From: Oasisia sp. SBJ-2009
Taxonomy: Eukaryota > Annelida > Polychaeta > Sabellida > Siboglinidae
DNA: 64,000 nt
Reading direction: 5' to 3'
Assembly (NCBI GenBank): GCA_964017155.1
Contig: OZ024861.1
Coordinates: forward strand, 14,165,912 to 14,229,911
The first letter of the stretch is position 1. Each line of letters opens with the position of its first letter. The notes below the pieces were generated by a model. It had not been told where the DNA came from and searched no databases. It was given only the letters and a program-made list of their open reading frames with translations. The position numbers and the translations under genes are program-made. Of this stretch, positions 49,865 through 62,848 are shown in pieces.

Positions 49865-52108
49865 ATGTGCACGGTGTCTAACAAAATTGAAAACAGCAGG
49901 CTCAATGCTTACATATGTCCACATTCCTTCACCCCACTGGCGTCAAAGACGCAAATCCCACCGCGATGCGGTCGAGATTACACTAAAGAAACTGGCATCT
50001 GTCGCCAGCATTCGGCTGCGCGGCAAAGTAATGGCGGCAAACCGGAAGACGCGCCACAACAATACCGTGACGTCACGACATTACGGCAGACGTGCCATTT
50101 TCGTTCCCGGCGACGTCAAATTTCAAGATGGCGACGCCTTTGATCTAAGCAAACTGGGGGGGGGGAGGCGCTTTCTTCCACGTTTACTTCGTTCTTTCAA
50201 TGTTTTACTTGCGCTAGCTTATTTCGCAATAAGGTACACACATAGGACTACAGTTGTATTATGGTACGACGGCCTGTGCGACATTCGGGTACTTTTTATG
50301 CACGATGCAAGTCAATGTGCGTGGCGTATAACACCGATTAGATTCAACAATGCCAGACTCTCTCCATTGATTTTTAGACCAAATATATCAGGCCTGCTGC
50401 GTCCGCGCGTATTAAAACCACTGCACTACCCTACCCGCGCCTCTTGTAATGAAGTTTCAAACCTAGGAGCAATTGAGGTTGGCTTGCATTCTGCGCAAGT
50501 GCCTAATTCTTGTCGGAAATGGAACAGAATATTCATATTCGTGTTCTCATTCACAGTAGACTGTATATGGTGCATACCACTCTTCGATGAGTTGTCTCAA
50601 AGTCGCAAGCAGCTTTCCACCTATGCCTAGGCAAATAGACGTTTGGACAGTATCTAATTTCACATTCGTACTGCTGAGCTTCAAACTACTACACTCATCG
50701 ACAGAAGTTCCCTTCACTGTGTTGGCAATCTACTCTCTGCGATCTGGAACTCTAAAACGTCTTAACGGCGACGCCACGAGGGCTGTATGCAGGCTGCGCA
50801 TAGATGTATCTGAAGCATTATATGACATTCCATGCGATAAAAGACGTTCGTTCGCATACAGTCTAGATTTACTCTGTAGTGTAATACGCTTTATAGGACG
50901 TACAATGTGTGTAGCTAGCTCAACATCAATGATTATATGATGCGACCATTGCCTGTTAGTTGCTTTGTGGTTTCGTTTTCATATTGAACTGGCGACATGT
51001 CTGCTCTTTGGTTTCAGGTCTTCCTATTTGAGACCGACGTGTGAGCGACACAGACCGTCTGAGAATGAGACGCGCGAGTAGTGATGAACCCCACGCATGT
51101 CTAGTATATCACTTCGTAGTTGTCTGGGTAGTTTGGAACAACCCTTGGTTTCTCGCATGGCTCTTCGCCATCGCTGTTATGTCTAGCCGTTGGCGTTACC
51201 TGTTTGTCGGCACAGCGCTCATGACACGGCCAAAGAGCTGGCCTGTTGGCACTGATCACTGTAGCATATGCTATTGTTTCCAAGGCAATGTAACAACATA
51301 TGCATTCGAACTCCGTCACTACCTAGATACAAATCTGCGTGCCGAGATATGTGTGACTGCAATAAATATGGGTCTCAAAACATCAAATGATCTCTACACT
51401 TGTCTTTGAAGGAAGACATGTCAAATGCGTACCCTTGAGTTACACTATTGCAAAGAAAGAGGCACTTGTGTAGGTTGCCTTGGCATGCTGATTCCTAAGT
51501 ATGCTGTTTCCAGTCGAGATGAATGCGTTGTGCTTGGTGTCATGACGGTCAAAGAATCATCTACTCACCTGTATTGAGTGGGTGTATGTGTACAAGCGAT
51601 AATGTGTGTGGCATTCGCCGCGCGAATGGTGCTTATGCATATCAGTTTTAATATACTTTCCGCGGTGCGATCCCGGCCTCTTACACAAGTTTCGTTTCAT
51701 GTGCATTATTTTGCATCATATTTTGACATTGCGTATCTTGAAATACATCATATAGCGTGAACAACAGCTCGATCAATCGTCTGAGTAAAACGTTTCGATT
51801 GTGAGAACTGCAACATCAAAACTAATGTCCACTCGCACTAGCTGTGATATATGTATCGATGTCATGCTATCGTTGATTTGATTCTCCCAGAGATCGGCCT
51901 ACATTATCATCTACCTCAACATGTTATATAAAAAAAATAACTTGATAAAAACAACGCTTCACCCACTGTCGAATGACTGTTCCGCGTCGCCAATCTTCAC
52001 ATCATCGGGCCTGGTCGGTCAGTAATGCTGCCAGAAGTATTCGGCCACGTGTCGCTGTATCTTCACCGGGCGCAGACACCTGAGAAAAAACAATAAAAAA
52101 GCGTTACA
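49865..52108 (+). repeat. Satellite monomer 18, type D
   Basis: Plain 2244-bp monomer with C/D markers and G-run of 10. It lacks the two T variants private to monomers 6 and 8, so it split from them earlier or has been converted. Confidence 0.92.
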
Positions 52109-52762
52109 ATGTGCACGGTGTCTAACAAAATTGAAAACAGCAGGCTCAATGCTTACATATGTCCACATTCCTTCACCCCACTGGCGTCAAAGACGCAAAT
52201 CCCACCGCGATGCGGTCGAGATTACACTAAAGAAACTGGCATCTGTCGCCAGCATTCGGCTGCGCGGCAAAGTAATGGCGGCAAACCGGAAGACGCGCCA
52301 CAACAATACCGTGACGTCACGACATTACGGCAGACGTGCCATTTTCGTTCCCGGCGACGTCAAATTTCAAGATGGCGACGCCTTTGATCTAAGCAAACTG
52401 GGGGGGGGGAGGCGCTTTCTTCCACGTTTACTTCGTTCTTTCAATGTTTTACTTGCGCTAGCTTATTTCGCAATAAGGTACACACATAGGACTACAGTTG
52501 TATTATGGTACGACGGCCTGTGCGACATTCGGGTACTTTTTATGCACGATGCAAGTCAATGTGCGTGGCGTATAACACCGATTAGATTCAACAATGCCAG
52601 ACTCTCTCCATTGATTTTTAGACCAAATATATCAGGCCTGCTGCGTCCGTGCGTATTAAAACCACTGCACTACCCTATCCGCGCCTCTTGTAATGAAGTT
52701 TCAAACCTAGGAGCAATTGAGGTTGGCTTGCATTGTGCGCAAGTGCCTAATTCTTGTCGGAA

Positions 52763-54496
52763 ATGGAACAGAATATTCATATTCGTGTTCTCATTCACAG
52801 TACACTGTATTGTATTCAAACACAAATTGCAGCAATGCATGAATCGGGATCCCACGATTGGTGGAAGCATATGAAAACAATAATGGGACTTAAAACAAAT
52901 GGCAATTCATGCATGCAAGGTATAGCTAACAAAACAACGGATGGTGATTGTGGCTTACTGGCCAATACAATGAATGATTTCTTTGTGTCTGTGAGTGACC
53001 ATTTGCCTCGGTTAAATAAGAACCACAAGGTGTTCGACGTTAACGAGAAACTGCCGGATCAGTATGTGATAAGCGTATATACTACGTTTAAAGCTTTGGA
53101 GAGTGTTAAAGCCAACAAGGCTACTGGGCCTGACAACATCCCTGCATGGGTGTTAAGAAACTATGCAAATGTTCTCGCCCCTCCATTAACTGCTATTTTT
53201 AACAATTCACTAAGAAAAGGTGTACTCCCTATGGAATGGAAAATGGCCAATGTAATACCGTTGCCAAAAACAAGCCCCCCTGTGTCGATTGAAAAAGACA
53301 TTAGACCAATTTCACTAACTCCAATAGCTGCCAAGGTGTTTGAATCAATAATAATGAAATGGGTGGATGAAACAATTGAAGGTGAAATTGATGCTAAGCA
53401 ATTTGGAGGAATTAGCGGAACGTCCACAACAGATGTTCTTGTCGAACTGGTTCATATGTGGTATAAGGCGACAGATAAATTGAATTCTTATGTCAGAGTT
53501 GTAATGCTAGACTTTAGCAAAGCGTTTGATCTTATTAATCATCATTTGTTGCAAGATAAGCTACAATCGTATGGGTTGCCCGCACATATTTTAAGATGGA
53601 TGGCAACATTTCTATTAGACAGAACTCAACGAGTAAAAATAGGAAATGAATATTCCCATTCTGGTCATCCCAATGGGGGAGTACCGCAAGGGACATTGTC
53701 TGGACCTAAATGTTTCCTTGTTTACATAAATGATTTAAGAACGACTGTTCCACTATATAAGTATGTAGATGATAGTACGTTATTTGAAATATGCGACAGA
53801 AAGGGTGTATCTGTTATACAAGGGTCGGTTGATATTGCTGCTAGATGGACAGAAAAGAATGACATGAAAATTAATTCCGAAAAATCAAAAGAAATAATCA
53901 TTAGTTTTGCACAAGATGGCAATTTCAGAAGCACTATCCCGAATATAAAAATTGATGGGAGGGATGTAGCACAAGTTTGCCATGCCAAACTATTAGGTGT
54001 GACCATTTCTCAGGATCTGACATGGAACAAACACGTAGATACTATTGTGAAAAAAGCTGGTAAACGCTTGTACATGTTATATCAGTTAAAGCGCGCAGGG
54101 ATTACACAGAAAGATCTGGTCAGTGTATATGTTAGTGTGGTGAGACCAGTTCTAGAATATGCATGTCCTGTATGGCACACTAACTTGCCCCAATATTTGT
54201 CTGACAATATTGAAGTTATACAAAAAAGGGCATTAAAATGTATTTTTCCTGGATTGGGTTACGCGGAGATACTAAGACGTGTTAACCTGGATACGTTGAA
54301 TGTAAGACGGGAGAGCATTTGTCAAAAATATTTTGATAAAATTAAAGTCGGCACACATAGATTAAATTATCTGCTGCCTGACAAAAGACATACCGAGTAT
54401 AATATTAGACAAGAAAATGTGTACCCGTTACCAGTTACTAGAACGAATAGATTCCGTAACTCCTTTATACCGTGGGCTTTATACAACTGTCAGTAA
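52763..54496 (+). CDS. Reverse transcriptase fragment of a non-LTR retrotransposon, copy 5
   Basis: Intact 577-codon frame with Gln264 in place of Leu as its only amino-acid difference from the consensus, shortly after the LDFSKAFD motif. Other motifs are as in copy 1. The endonuclease is missing. Confidence 0.85.
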   Translation: MEQNIHIRVLIHSTLYCIQTQIAAMHESGSHDWWKHMKTIMGLKTNGNSCMQGIANKTTDGDCGLLANTMNDFFVSVSDHLPRLNKNHKVFDVNEKLPDQYVISVYTTFKALESVKANKATGPDNIPAWVLRNYANVLAPPLTAIFNNSLRKGVLPMEWKMANVIPLPKTSPPVSIEKDIRPISLTPIAAKVFESIIMKWVDETIEGEIDAKQFGGISGTSTTDVLVELVHMWYKATDKLNSYVRVVMLDFSKAFDLINHHLLQDKLQSYGLPAHILRWMATFLLDRTQRVKIGNEYSHSGHPNGGVPQGTLSGPKCFLVYINDLRTTVPLYKYVDDSTLFEICDRKGVSVIQGSVDIAARWTEKNDMKINSEKSKEIIISFAQDGNFRSTIPNIKIDGRDVAQVCHAKLLGVTISQDLTWNKHVDTIVKKAGKRLYMLYQLKRAGITQKDLVSVYVSVVRPVLEYACPVWHTNLPQYLSDNIEVIQKRALKCIFPGLGYAEILRRVNLDTLNVRRESICQKYFDKIKVGTHRLNYLLPDKRHTEYNIRQENVYPLPVTRTNRFRNSFIPWALYNCQ

Positions 54497-54636
54497 AAAG
54501 GTTATTAGTACGGTATGATTTGCGGTATCAAATGTATTTCTATTGTATTTGTATGATGTTTTGATGAGTCAATTGTAACCTATTGTAATGTCAATCCAAC
54601 TCAGTTGAGTTGCTAATAAAACTTATGTTATTATTA
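52811..54636 (+). mobile_element. 5'-truncated non-LTR retrotransposon, copy 5
   Basis: Same ends, site and GTAT duplication as the other copies. 1826 bp. Confidence 0.92.
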
Positions 54637-56186
54637 GTATATGGTGCATACCACTCTTCGATGAGTTGTCTCAAAGTCTCAAGCAGCTTTCCACCTATGC
54701 CTAGGCAAATAGACGTTTGGACAGTATCTAATTTCACATTCGTACTGCTGAGCTTCAAACTACTACACTCAACGACAGAAGTTCCCTTCACTGTGTTGGC
54801 AATCTACTCTCTGCGATCTGGAACTCTAAAACGTCTTAACGGCGACGCCACGAGGGCTGTATGCAGGCTGCGCATAGATGTATCTGAAGCATTATATGAC
54901 ATTCCATGCGATAAAAGACGTTCGTTCGCATACAGTCTAGATTTACTCTGTAGTGTAATACGCTTTATAGGACGTACAATGTGTGTAGCTAGCTCAACAT
55001 CAATGATTATATGATGCGACCATTGCCTGTTAGTTGCTTTGTGGTTTCGTTTTCATATTGAACTGGCGACATGTCTGCTCTTTGGTTTCAGGTCTTCCTA
55101 TTTGAGACCGACGTACGTGTGAGCGACACAGACCGTCTGAGAATGAGACGCGCGAGTAGTGATGAAACCCACGCATGTCTAGTATATCACTTCGTAGTTG
55201 TCTGGGTAGTTTGGAACAACCCTTGGTTTCTCGTATGGCTCTTCGCCATCGCTGTTATGTCTAGCCGTTGGCGTTACCTGTTTGTCGGCACAGCGCTCAT
55301 GACACGGCCAAAGAGCTGGCCTGTTGGCACTGATCACTGTAGCATATGCTATTGTTTCCAAGGCAATGTAACAACATATGCATTCGAACTCCGTCACTAC
55401 CTAGATACAAATCTGCGTGCCGAGATATGTGTGACTGCAATAAATATGGGTCTCAAAACATCGAATGATCTCTACACTTGTCTTTGAAGGAAGACATGTC
55501 AAATGCGTACCCTTGAGTTACACTATTGCAAAGAAAGAGGCACTTGTGTAGGTTGCCTTGGCATGCTGATTCCTAAGTATGCTGTTTCCAGTCGAGATGA
55601 ATGCGTTGTGCTTGGTGTCATGACGGTCAAAGAATCATCTACTCACCTGTATTGAGTGGGTGTATGTGTACAAGCGATAATGTGTGTGGCATTCGCCGCG
55701 CGAATGGTGCTTATGCATATCAGTTTTAATATACTTTCCGCGGTGCGATCCCGGCCTCTTACACAAGTTTCGTTTCATGTGCATTATTTTGCATCATATT
55801 TTGACATTGCGTATCTTGAAATACATCATATAGCGTGAACAATAGCTCGATCAATCGTCTGAGTAAAACGTTCCGATTGTGAGAACTGCAACATCAAAAT
55901 TAATGTCCACTCGCACTAGCTGTGATATATGTATCGATGTCATGCTATCGTTGATTTGATTCTCCCAGTGATCGGCCTACATTATCATCTACCTCAACAT
56001 GTTATATAAAAAAAATAACTTGATAAAAACAACGCTTCACCCACTGTCGAATGACTGTTCCGCGCCGCCAATCTTCACATCATCGGGCCTGGTCGGTCAG
56101 TAATGCTGCCAGAAGTATTCGGCCACGTGTCGCTGTATCTTCACCGGGCGCAGACACCTGAGAAAAAACAATAAAAAAGCGTTACA

Positions 56187-58434
56187 ATGTGCACGGTGTC
56201 TAACAAAATTGAAAACAGCAGGCTCAATGCTTACATATGTCCACATTCCTTCACCCCACTGGCGTCAAAGACGCAAATCCCACCGCGATGCGGTCGAGAT
56301 TACAACAAAGAAACTGGCATCTGTCGCCAGCATTCGGCTGCGCGGCAAAGTAATGGCGGCAAACCGGAAGACGCGCCACAACAATACCGTGACGTCACGA
56401 CATTACGGCAGACGTGCCATTTTCGTTCCCGGCGACGTCAAATTTCAAGATGGCGACGCCTTTGATCTAAGCAAACTGGGGGGGGGGAGGCGCTTTCTTC
56501 CACGTTTACTTCGTTCTTTCAATGTTTTACTTGCGCTAGCTTATTTCGCAATAAGGTACACATATAGGACTACAGTTGTATTATGGTACGACGGCCTGTG
56601 CGACATTCGGGTACTTTTTATGCACGATGCAAGTCAATGTGCGTGGCGTATAACACCGATTAGATTCAACAATGCCAGACTCTCTCCATTGATTTTTAGA
56701 CCAAATATATCAGGCCTGCTGCGTCCGCGCGTATTAAAACCACTGCACTACCCTACCCGCGCCTCTTGTAATGAAGTTTCAAACCTAGGAGCAATTGAGG
56801 TTGGCTTGCATTGTGCGCAAGTGCCTAATTCTTGTCGGAAATGGAACAGAATATTCATATTCGTGTTCTCATTCACAGTACACTGTATATGGTGCATACC
56901 ACTCTTCGATGAGTTGTCTCAAAGTCTCAAGCAGCTTTCCACCTATGCCTAGGCAAATAGACGTTTCGACACTATCTAATTTCACATTCGTACTGCTGAG
57001 CTTCAAACTACTACACTCAACGACAGAAGTTCCCTTCACTGTGTTGGCAATCTACTCTCTGCGATCTGGAACTCTAAAACGTCTTAACGGCGACGCCACG
57101 AGGGCTGTATGCAGGCTGCGCATAGATGTATCTGAAGTATGATATGCCATTCCATGCGATAAAAGACGTTCGTTCGCATACAGTCTAGATTTACTCTGTA
57201 GTGTAATACGCTTTGTAGGACGTACAATGTGTGTAGCTAGCTCAACATCAATGATTATATGATGCGACCATTGCCTGTTAGTTGCTTTGTGGTTTCGTTT
57301 TCATATTGAACTGGCGACATGTCTGCTCTTTGGTTTCAGGTCTTCCTATTTGAGAGCGACGTACGTGTGAGCGACACAGACCGTCTGAGAATGAGACGCG
57401 CGAGTAGTGATGAACCCCACGCATGTCTAGTATATCACTTCGTAGTTGTCTGGGTAGTTTGGAACAACCCTTGGTTTCTCGTATGGCTCTTCGCCATCGC
57501 TGTTATGTCTAGCCGTTGGCGTTACCTGTTTGTCGGCACAGCGCTCATGACACGGCCAAAGAGCTGGCCTGTTGGCACTGATCACTGTAGCATATGCTAT
57601 TGTTTCCAAGGCAATGTAACAACATATGCATTCGAACTCCGTCACTACTTAGATACAAATCTGCGTGCCGAGATATGTGTGACTGCAATAAATATGGGTC
57701 TCAAAACATCGAATGATCTCTACACTTGTCTTTGAAGGAAGACATGTCAAATGCGTACCCTTGAGTTACACTATTGCAAAGAAAGAGGCACTTGTGTAGG
57801 TTGCCTTGGCATGCTGATTCCTAAGTATGCTGTTTCCAGTCGAGATGAATGCGTTGTGCTTGGTGTCATGACGGTCAAAGAATCATCTACTCACCTGTAT
57901 TGAGTGGGTGTATGTGTACAAGCGATAATGTGTGTGGCATTCGCCGCGCGAATGGTGCTTATGCATATCAGTTTTAATATACTTTCCGCGGTGCGATCCC
58001 GGCCTCTTACACAAGTTTCGTTTCATGTGCATTATTTTGCATCATATTTTGACATTGCGTATCTTGAAATACATCATATAGCGTGAACAATAGCACGATC
58101 AATCGTCTGAGTAAAACGTTTCGATTGTGAGAACTGCAACATCAAAACTAATGTCCACTCGCACTAGCTGTGATACATGTATCGATGTGATGCTATCGTT
58201 GATTTGATTCTCCCAGTGATCGGCCTACATTATCATCTACCTCAACATGTTATATAGACAAAATAACTTGATAAAAACAACGCTTCACCCACTGTCGAAT
58301 GACTGTTCCGCGTCGCCAATCTTCACATCATCGGGCCTGGTCGGTCAGTAATGCTGCCAGAAGTATTCGGCCACGTGTCGCTGTATCTTCACCGGGCGCA
58401 GACACCTGAGAAAAAACAATAAAACAGCGTTACA
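56187..58434 (+). repeat. Satellite monomer 20, plain
   Basis: 2248 bp, G-run of 10. TTACAACAAAG near 56302 is shared with monomers 22 and 23. Private changes are CATATAGGAC, GTTTCGACACTATC and GAGAGCGACG. The TATA-like stretch is altered to TTATATAGACAAAAT near 58251. Confidence 0.93.
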
Positions 58435-60637
58435 ATGTGCACGGTGTCTAACAAAATTGAAAACAGCAGGCTCAATGCTTACATATGTCCACATTCCTTC
58501 ACCCCACTGGCGTCAAAGACGCAAATCCCACCGCGATGCGGTCGAGATTACACTAAAGAAACTGGCATCTGTCGCCAGCATTCGGCTGCGCGGCAAAGTA
58601 ATGGCGGCAAACCGGAAGACGCGCCACAACAATACCGTGACGTCACGACATTACGGCAGACGTGCCATTTTCGCTCCCGGCGACGTCAAATTTCAAGATG
58701 GCGACGCCTTTGATCTAAGCAAACTGGGGGGGAGGCGCTTTCTTCCACTTTTACTTCGTTCTTTCAATGTTTTACTTGCGCTAGCTTATTTCGCAATAAG
58801 GTACACACATAGGAATACAGTTGTACTATGGTACGACGGCCTGTGCGACATTCGGGTACTTTATATGCACGATGCAAGTCAATGTGCGTGGCGTATAACA
58901 CCGATTAGATTCAACAATGCCAGACTCTCTCCATTGATTTTTAGACCAAATATATCAGGCCTGCTGCGTCCGCGCGTATTAAAACCACTGCACTACCCTA
59001 CCCGCGCCTCTTGTAATGAAGTTTCAAACCTAGGAACAATTGAGGTTGGCTTACATTCTGCGCAAGTGCCTAATTCTTGTCGGAAATGGAACAGAATATT
59101 CATATTCGTGTTCTCATTCACAGTACACTGTATATGGTGCATACCACTCTTCGATGAGTTGTCTCAAAGTCTCAAGCAGCTTTCCACCTATACCTAGGCA
59201 AATAGACGTTTGGACAGTATCTAATTTCACATTCGTACTGCTGAGCTTCAAACTACTACACTCAACGACAGAAGTTCCCTTCACTGTGTTGGCAATCTAC
59301 TCTCTGCGATCTGGAACTCTAAAACGTCTTAAAGGCGACGCCACGAGGGCTGTACGCAGGCTGCGCATAGATGTATCTGAAGCATTATATGCCATTCCAT
59401 GCGATAAAAGACGTTCGTTCGCATACACTCTAGATTTACTCTGTAATGTAATACGCTTTGTAGGACGTACAATGTGTGTAGCTAGCTCAACATCAATGAT
59501 TATATGATGCGACCATTGCCTGTTAGTTGCTTTGTGGTTTCGTTTTCATATTGAACTGGCGACATGTCTGCTCTTTGGTTTCAGGTCTTCCTATTTGAGA
59601 CCGACGTGTGAGCGACACAGACCGTCTGAGAATGAGACGCGCGAGTAGTGGTGAACCCCACGCATGTCTAGTATATCACTTCGTAGTTGTCTGGGTAGTT
59701 TGGAACAACCCTTGGTTTCTCGTATGGCTCTTCGCCATCGCTGTTATGTCTAGCCGTTGGCGTTACCTGTTTGTCGGCACAGCGCTCATGACACGGCCAA
59801 AGAGCTGGCCTGTTGGCACTGATCACTGTAGCATATGCTATTGTTTCCAAGGCAATGTAACAACATATGCATTCGAACTCCGTCACTACCTAGATACAAA
59901 TCTGCGTGCCGAGATATGTGTGACTGCAATAAATATGGGTCTCAAAACATGGAATGATCTCTACACTTGTCTTTGAAGGAAGACATGTCAAATGCGTACC
60001 CTTGAGTTACACTATTGCAAAGAAAGAGGCACTTGTGTAGGTTGCCTTGGCATGCTGATTCCTAAGTATGCTGTTTCCAGTCGAGATGAATGCGTTGTGC
60101 TTGGTGTCATGACGGTCAAAGAATCATCTACTCACCTGTATTGAGTGGGTGTATGTGTACAAGCGATAATGTGTGTGGCATTCGCCGCGCGAATGGTGCT
60201 TATGCATATCAGTTTTAATATACATTCCGCGGTGCGATCCCGGCCTCTTACACAAGTTTCGTTCTTGAAATACATCATATAACGTGAACAATAGCTCGAT
60301 CAATCGTCTGAGTAAAACGTTTCGATTGTGAGAACTGCAACATCAAAACTAATGTCCACTCGCACTAGCTGTGTTACATGTATCGATGTCATGCTATCGT
60401 TGATTTGATTCTCCCAGTGATCGGCCTACATTATCATCTACCTCAACATGTTATATATAAAAAAGTAACTTGATAAAAACAACGCTTCACCCACTGTCGA
60501 ATGACTGTTCCGCGTCGCCAATCTTCACATCATCGGGCCTGGTCGGTCAGTAATGCTGCCAGAAGTATTCGGCCACGTGTCGCTGTATCTTCACCGGGCG
60601 CAGACACCTGAGAAAAAAACAATAAAACAGCGTTACA
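58435..60637 (+). repeat. Satellite monomer 21, plain, 40-bp tail deletion
   Basis: 2203 bp, G-run of 7. Relative to other monomers about 40 bp are missing at 60263/60264, joining GTTTCGTT to CTTGAAATAC. Many private substitutions (TCGCTCCCGG, GTTGTACTATGG, CTTTATATGC, TATACCTAGG, AAAGGCGACG, GTAGTGGTGAA). Confidence 0.93.
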
Positions 60638-62848
60638 ATGTGCACGGTGTCTAACAAAATTGAAAACAGCATGCTCAATGCTTACATATGTCCACATTCC
60701 TTCACCCCACTGGCGTCAAAGACGGAAATCCCACCGCGATGCGGTCGAGATTACAACAAAGAAACTGGCATCTGTCGCCAGCATTCGGCTGCGCGGCAAA
60801 GTAATGGCGGCAAACCGGAAGACGCGCCACAACAATACCGTGACGTCACGACATTACGGCAGACGTGCCATTTTCGTTCCCGGCGACGTCAAATTTCAAG
60901 ATGGCGACGCCTTTGATCTAAGCAAACTGGGGGGGGGGGAGGCGCTTTCTTCCACGTTTACTTCGTTCTTTCAATGTTTTACTTGCGCTAGCTTATTTCG
61001 CAATAAGGTACACACATAGGACTACAGTTGTATTATGGTACGACGGCTTGTGCGACATTCGGGTACTTTTTATGCACGATGCAAGTCAATGTGCGTGGCG
61101 TATAACACCGATTAGATTCAACAATGCCAGACTCTCTCCATTGATTTTTAGACCAAATATATAAGGCCTGCTGCGTCCGCGCGTATTAAAACCACTGCAC
61201 TACCCTACCCGCGCCTCTTGTAATGAAGTTTCAAACCTAGGAGCAATTGAGGTTGGCTTGCATTCTGCGCAAGTGCCTAATTCTTGTCGGAAATGGAACA
61301 GAATATTCATATTCGTGTTCTCATTCACAGTACACTGTATATGGTGCATACCACTCTTCGATGAGTTGTCTCAAAGTCTCAAGCAGCTTTCCACCTATGC
61401 CTAGGCAAATAGACGTTTGGACAGTATCTAATTTCACATTCGTACTGCTGAGCTTCAAACTACTACACTCAACGACAGAAGTTCCCTTCACTGTGTTGGC
61501 AATCTACTCTCTGCGATCTGGAACTGTAAAACGTCTTAACGGCGACGCCACGAGGGCTGTATGCAGGCTGCGCATAGATGTATCTGAAGCATTATATGCC
61601 ATTCCATGCGATAAAAGACGTTCGTTCGCATACAGTCTAGATTTACTTTGTAGTGTAATACGCTTTGTATGACGTACAATGTGTGTAGCTAGCTCAACAT
61701 CAATGATTATATGATGCGACCATTGCCTGTTAGTTGCTTTGTGGTTTCGTTTTCATATTGAACTGGCGACATGTCTGCTCTTTGGTTTCAGGTCTTCCTA
61801 TTTGAGACCGACGTACGTGTGAGCGACACAGACCGTCTGAGAATGAGACGCGCGAGTAGTGATGAACCCCACGCATGTCTAGTATATCACTTCGTAGTTG
61901 TCTGGGTAGTTTGGAACAACCCTTGGTTTCTCGTATGGCTCTTCGCCATCGCTGTTATGTCTAGCCGTTGGCGTTACCTGTTTGTCGGCATAGCGCTCAT
62001 GACATGGCCAAAGAGCTGGCCTGTTGGCACTGATCACTGTAGCATATGCTATTGTTTCTAAGGCAATGTAACAACATATGCATTCGAACTCCGTCACTAC
62101 CTAGATACAAATCTGCGTGCCGAGATATGTGTGACTGCAATCAATATGGGTCTCAAAACATCGAATGATCTCTACACTTGTCTTTGAAGGAAGACATGTC
62201 AAATGCGTACCCTTGAGTTACACTATTGCAAAGAAAGAGGCACTTGTGTAGGTTGCCTTGGCATGCTGATTCCTAAGTATGCTGTTTCCAGTCGAGATGA
62301 ATGCGTTGTGCTTGGTGTCATGACGGTCAAAGAATCATCTACTCACCTGTATTGAGTGGGTGTATGTGTACAAGCGATAATGTGTGTGGCATTCGCCGCG
62401 CGAATGGTGCTTATGCATATCAGTTTTAATATACATTCCGCGGTGCGATCCCGGCCTCTTACACAAGTTTCGTTCTTGAAATACATCATATAACGTGAAC
62501 AATAGCTCGATCAATCGTCTGAGTAAAACGTTTCGATTGTGAGAACTGCAACATCAAAACTAATGTCCACTCGCACTAGCTGTGTTACATGTATCGATGT
62601 CATGCTATCGTTGATTTGATTCTCCCAGTGATCGGCCTACATTATCATCTACCTCAACATGTTATATATAAAAAAGTAACTTGATAAAAACAACGCTTCA
62701 CCCACTGTCGAATGACTGTTCCGCGTCGCCAATCTTCACATCATCGGGCCTGGTCGGTCAGTAATGCTGCCAGAAGTATTCGGCCACGTGTCGCTGTATC
62801 TTCACCGGGCGCAGACACCTGAGAAAAAAACAATAAAACAGCGTTACA
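60638..62848 (+). repeat. Satellite monomer 22, plain, 40-bp tail deletion
   Basis: 2211 bp, G-run of 11, with the same 40-bp deletion at 62474/62475. It shares with monomer 23 CAGCATGCTC, TATATAAGGCC, GAACTGTAAAAC and TTTGTATGACG. Differences from monomer 23 in the overlapping part are few: GACGGAAATC near 60721, CGGCTTGTG near 61043, and the G-run. Confidence 0.93.

Larger units (their letters stand above)
52109..56186 (+). repeat. Satellite monomer 19, type A
   Basis: The monomer is 4078 bp with the retrotransposon and G-run of 10. The right part has the 4-bp GACGTACGTG microduplication otherwise seen in type B and in later plain monomers, again indicating a mosaic right half. Private change GATGAAACCCAC near 55162. 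Confidence 0.94.
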
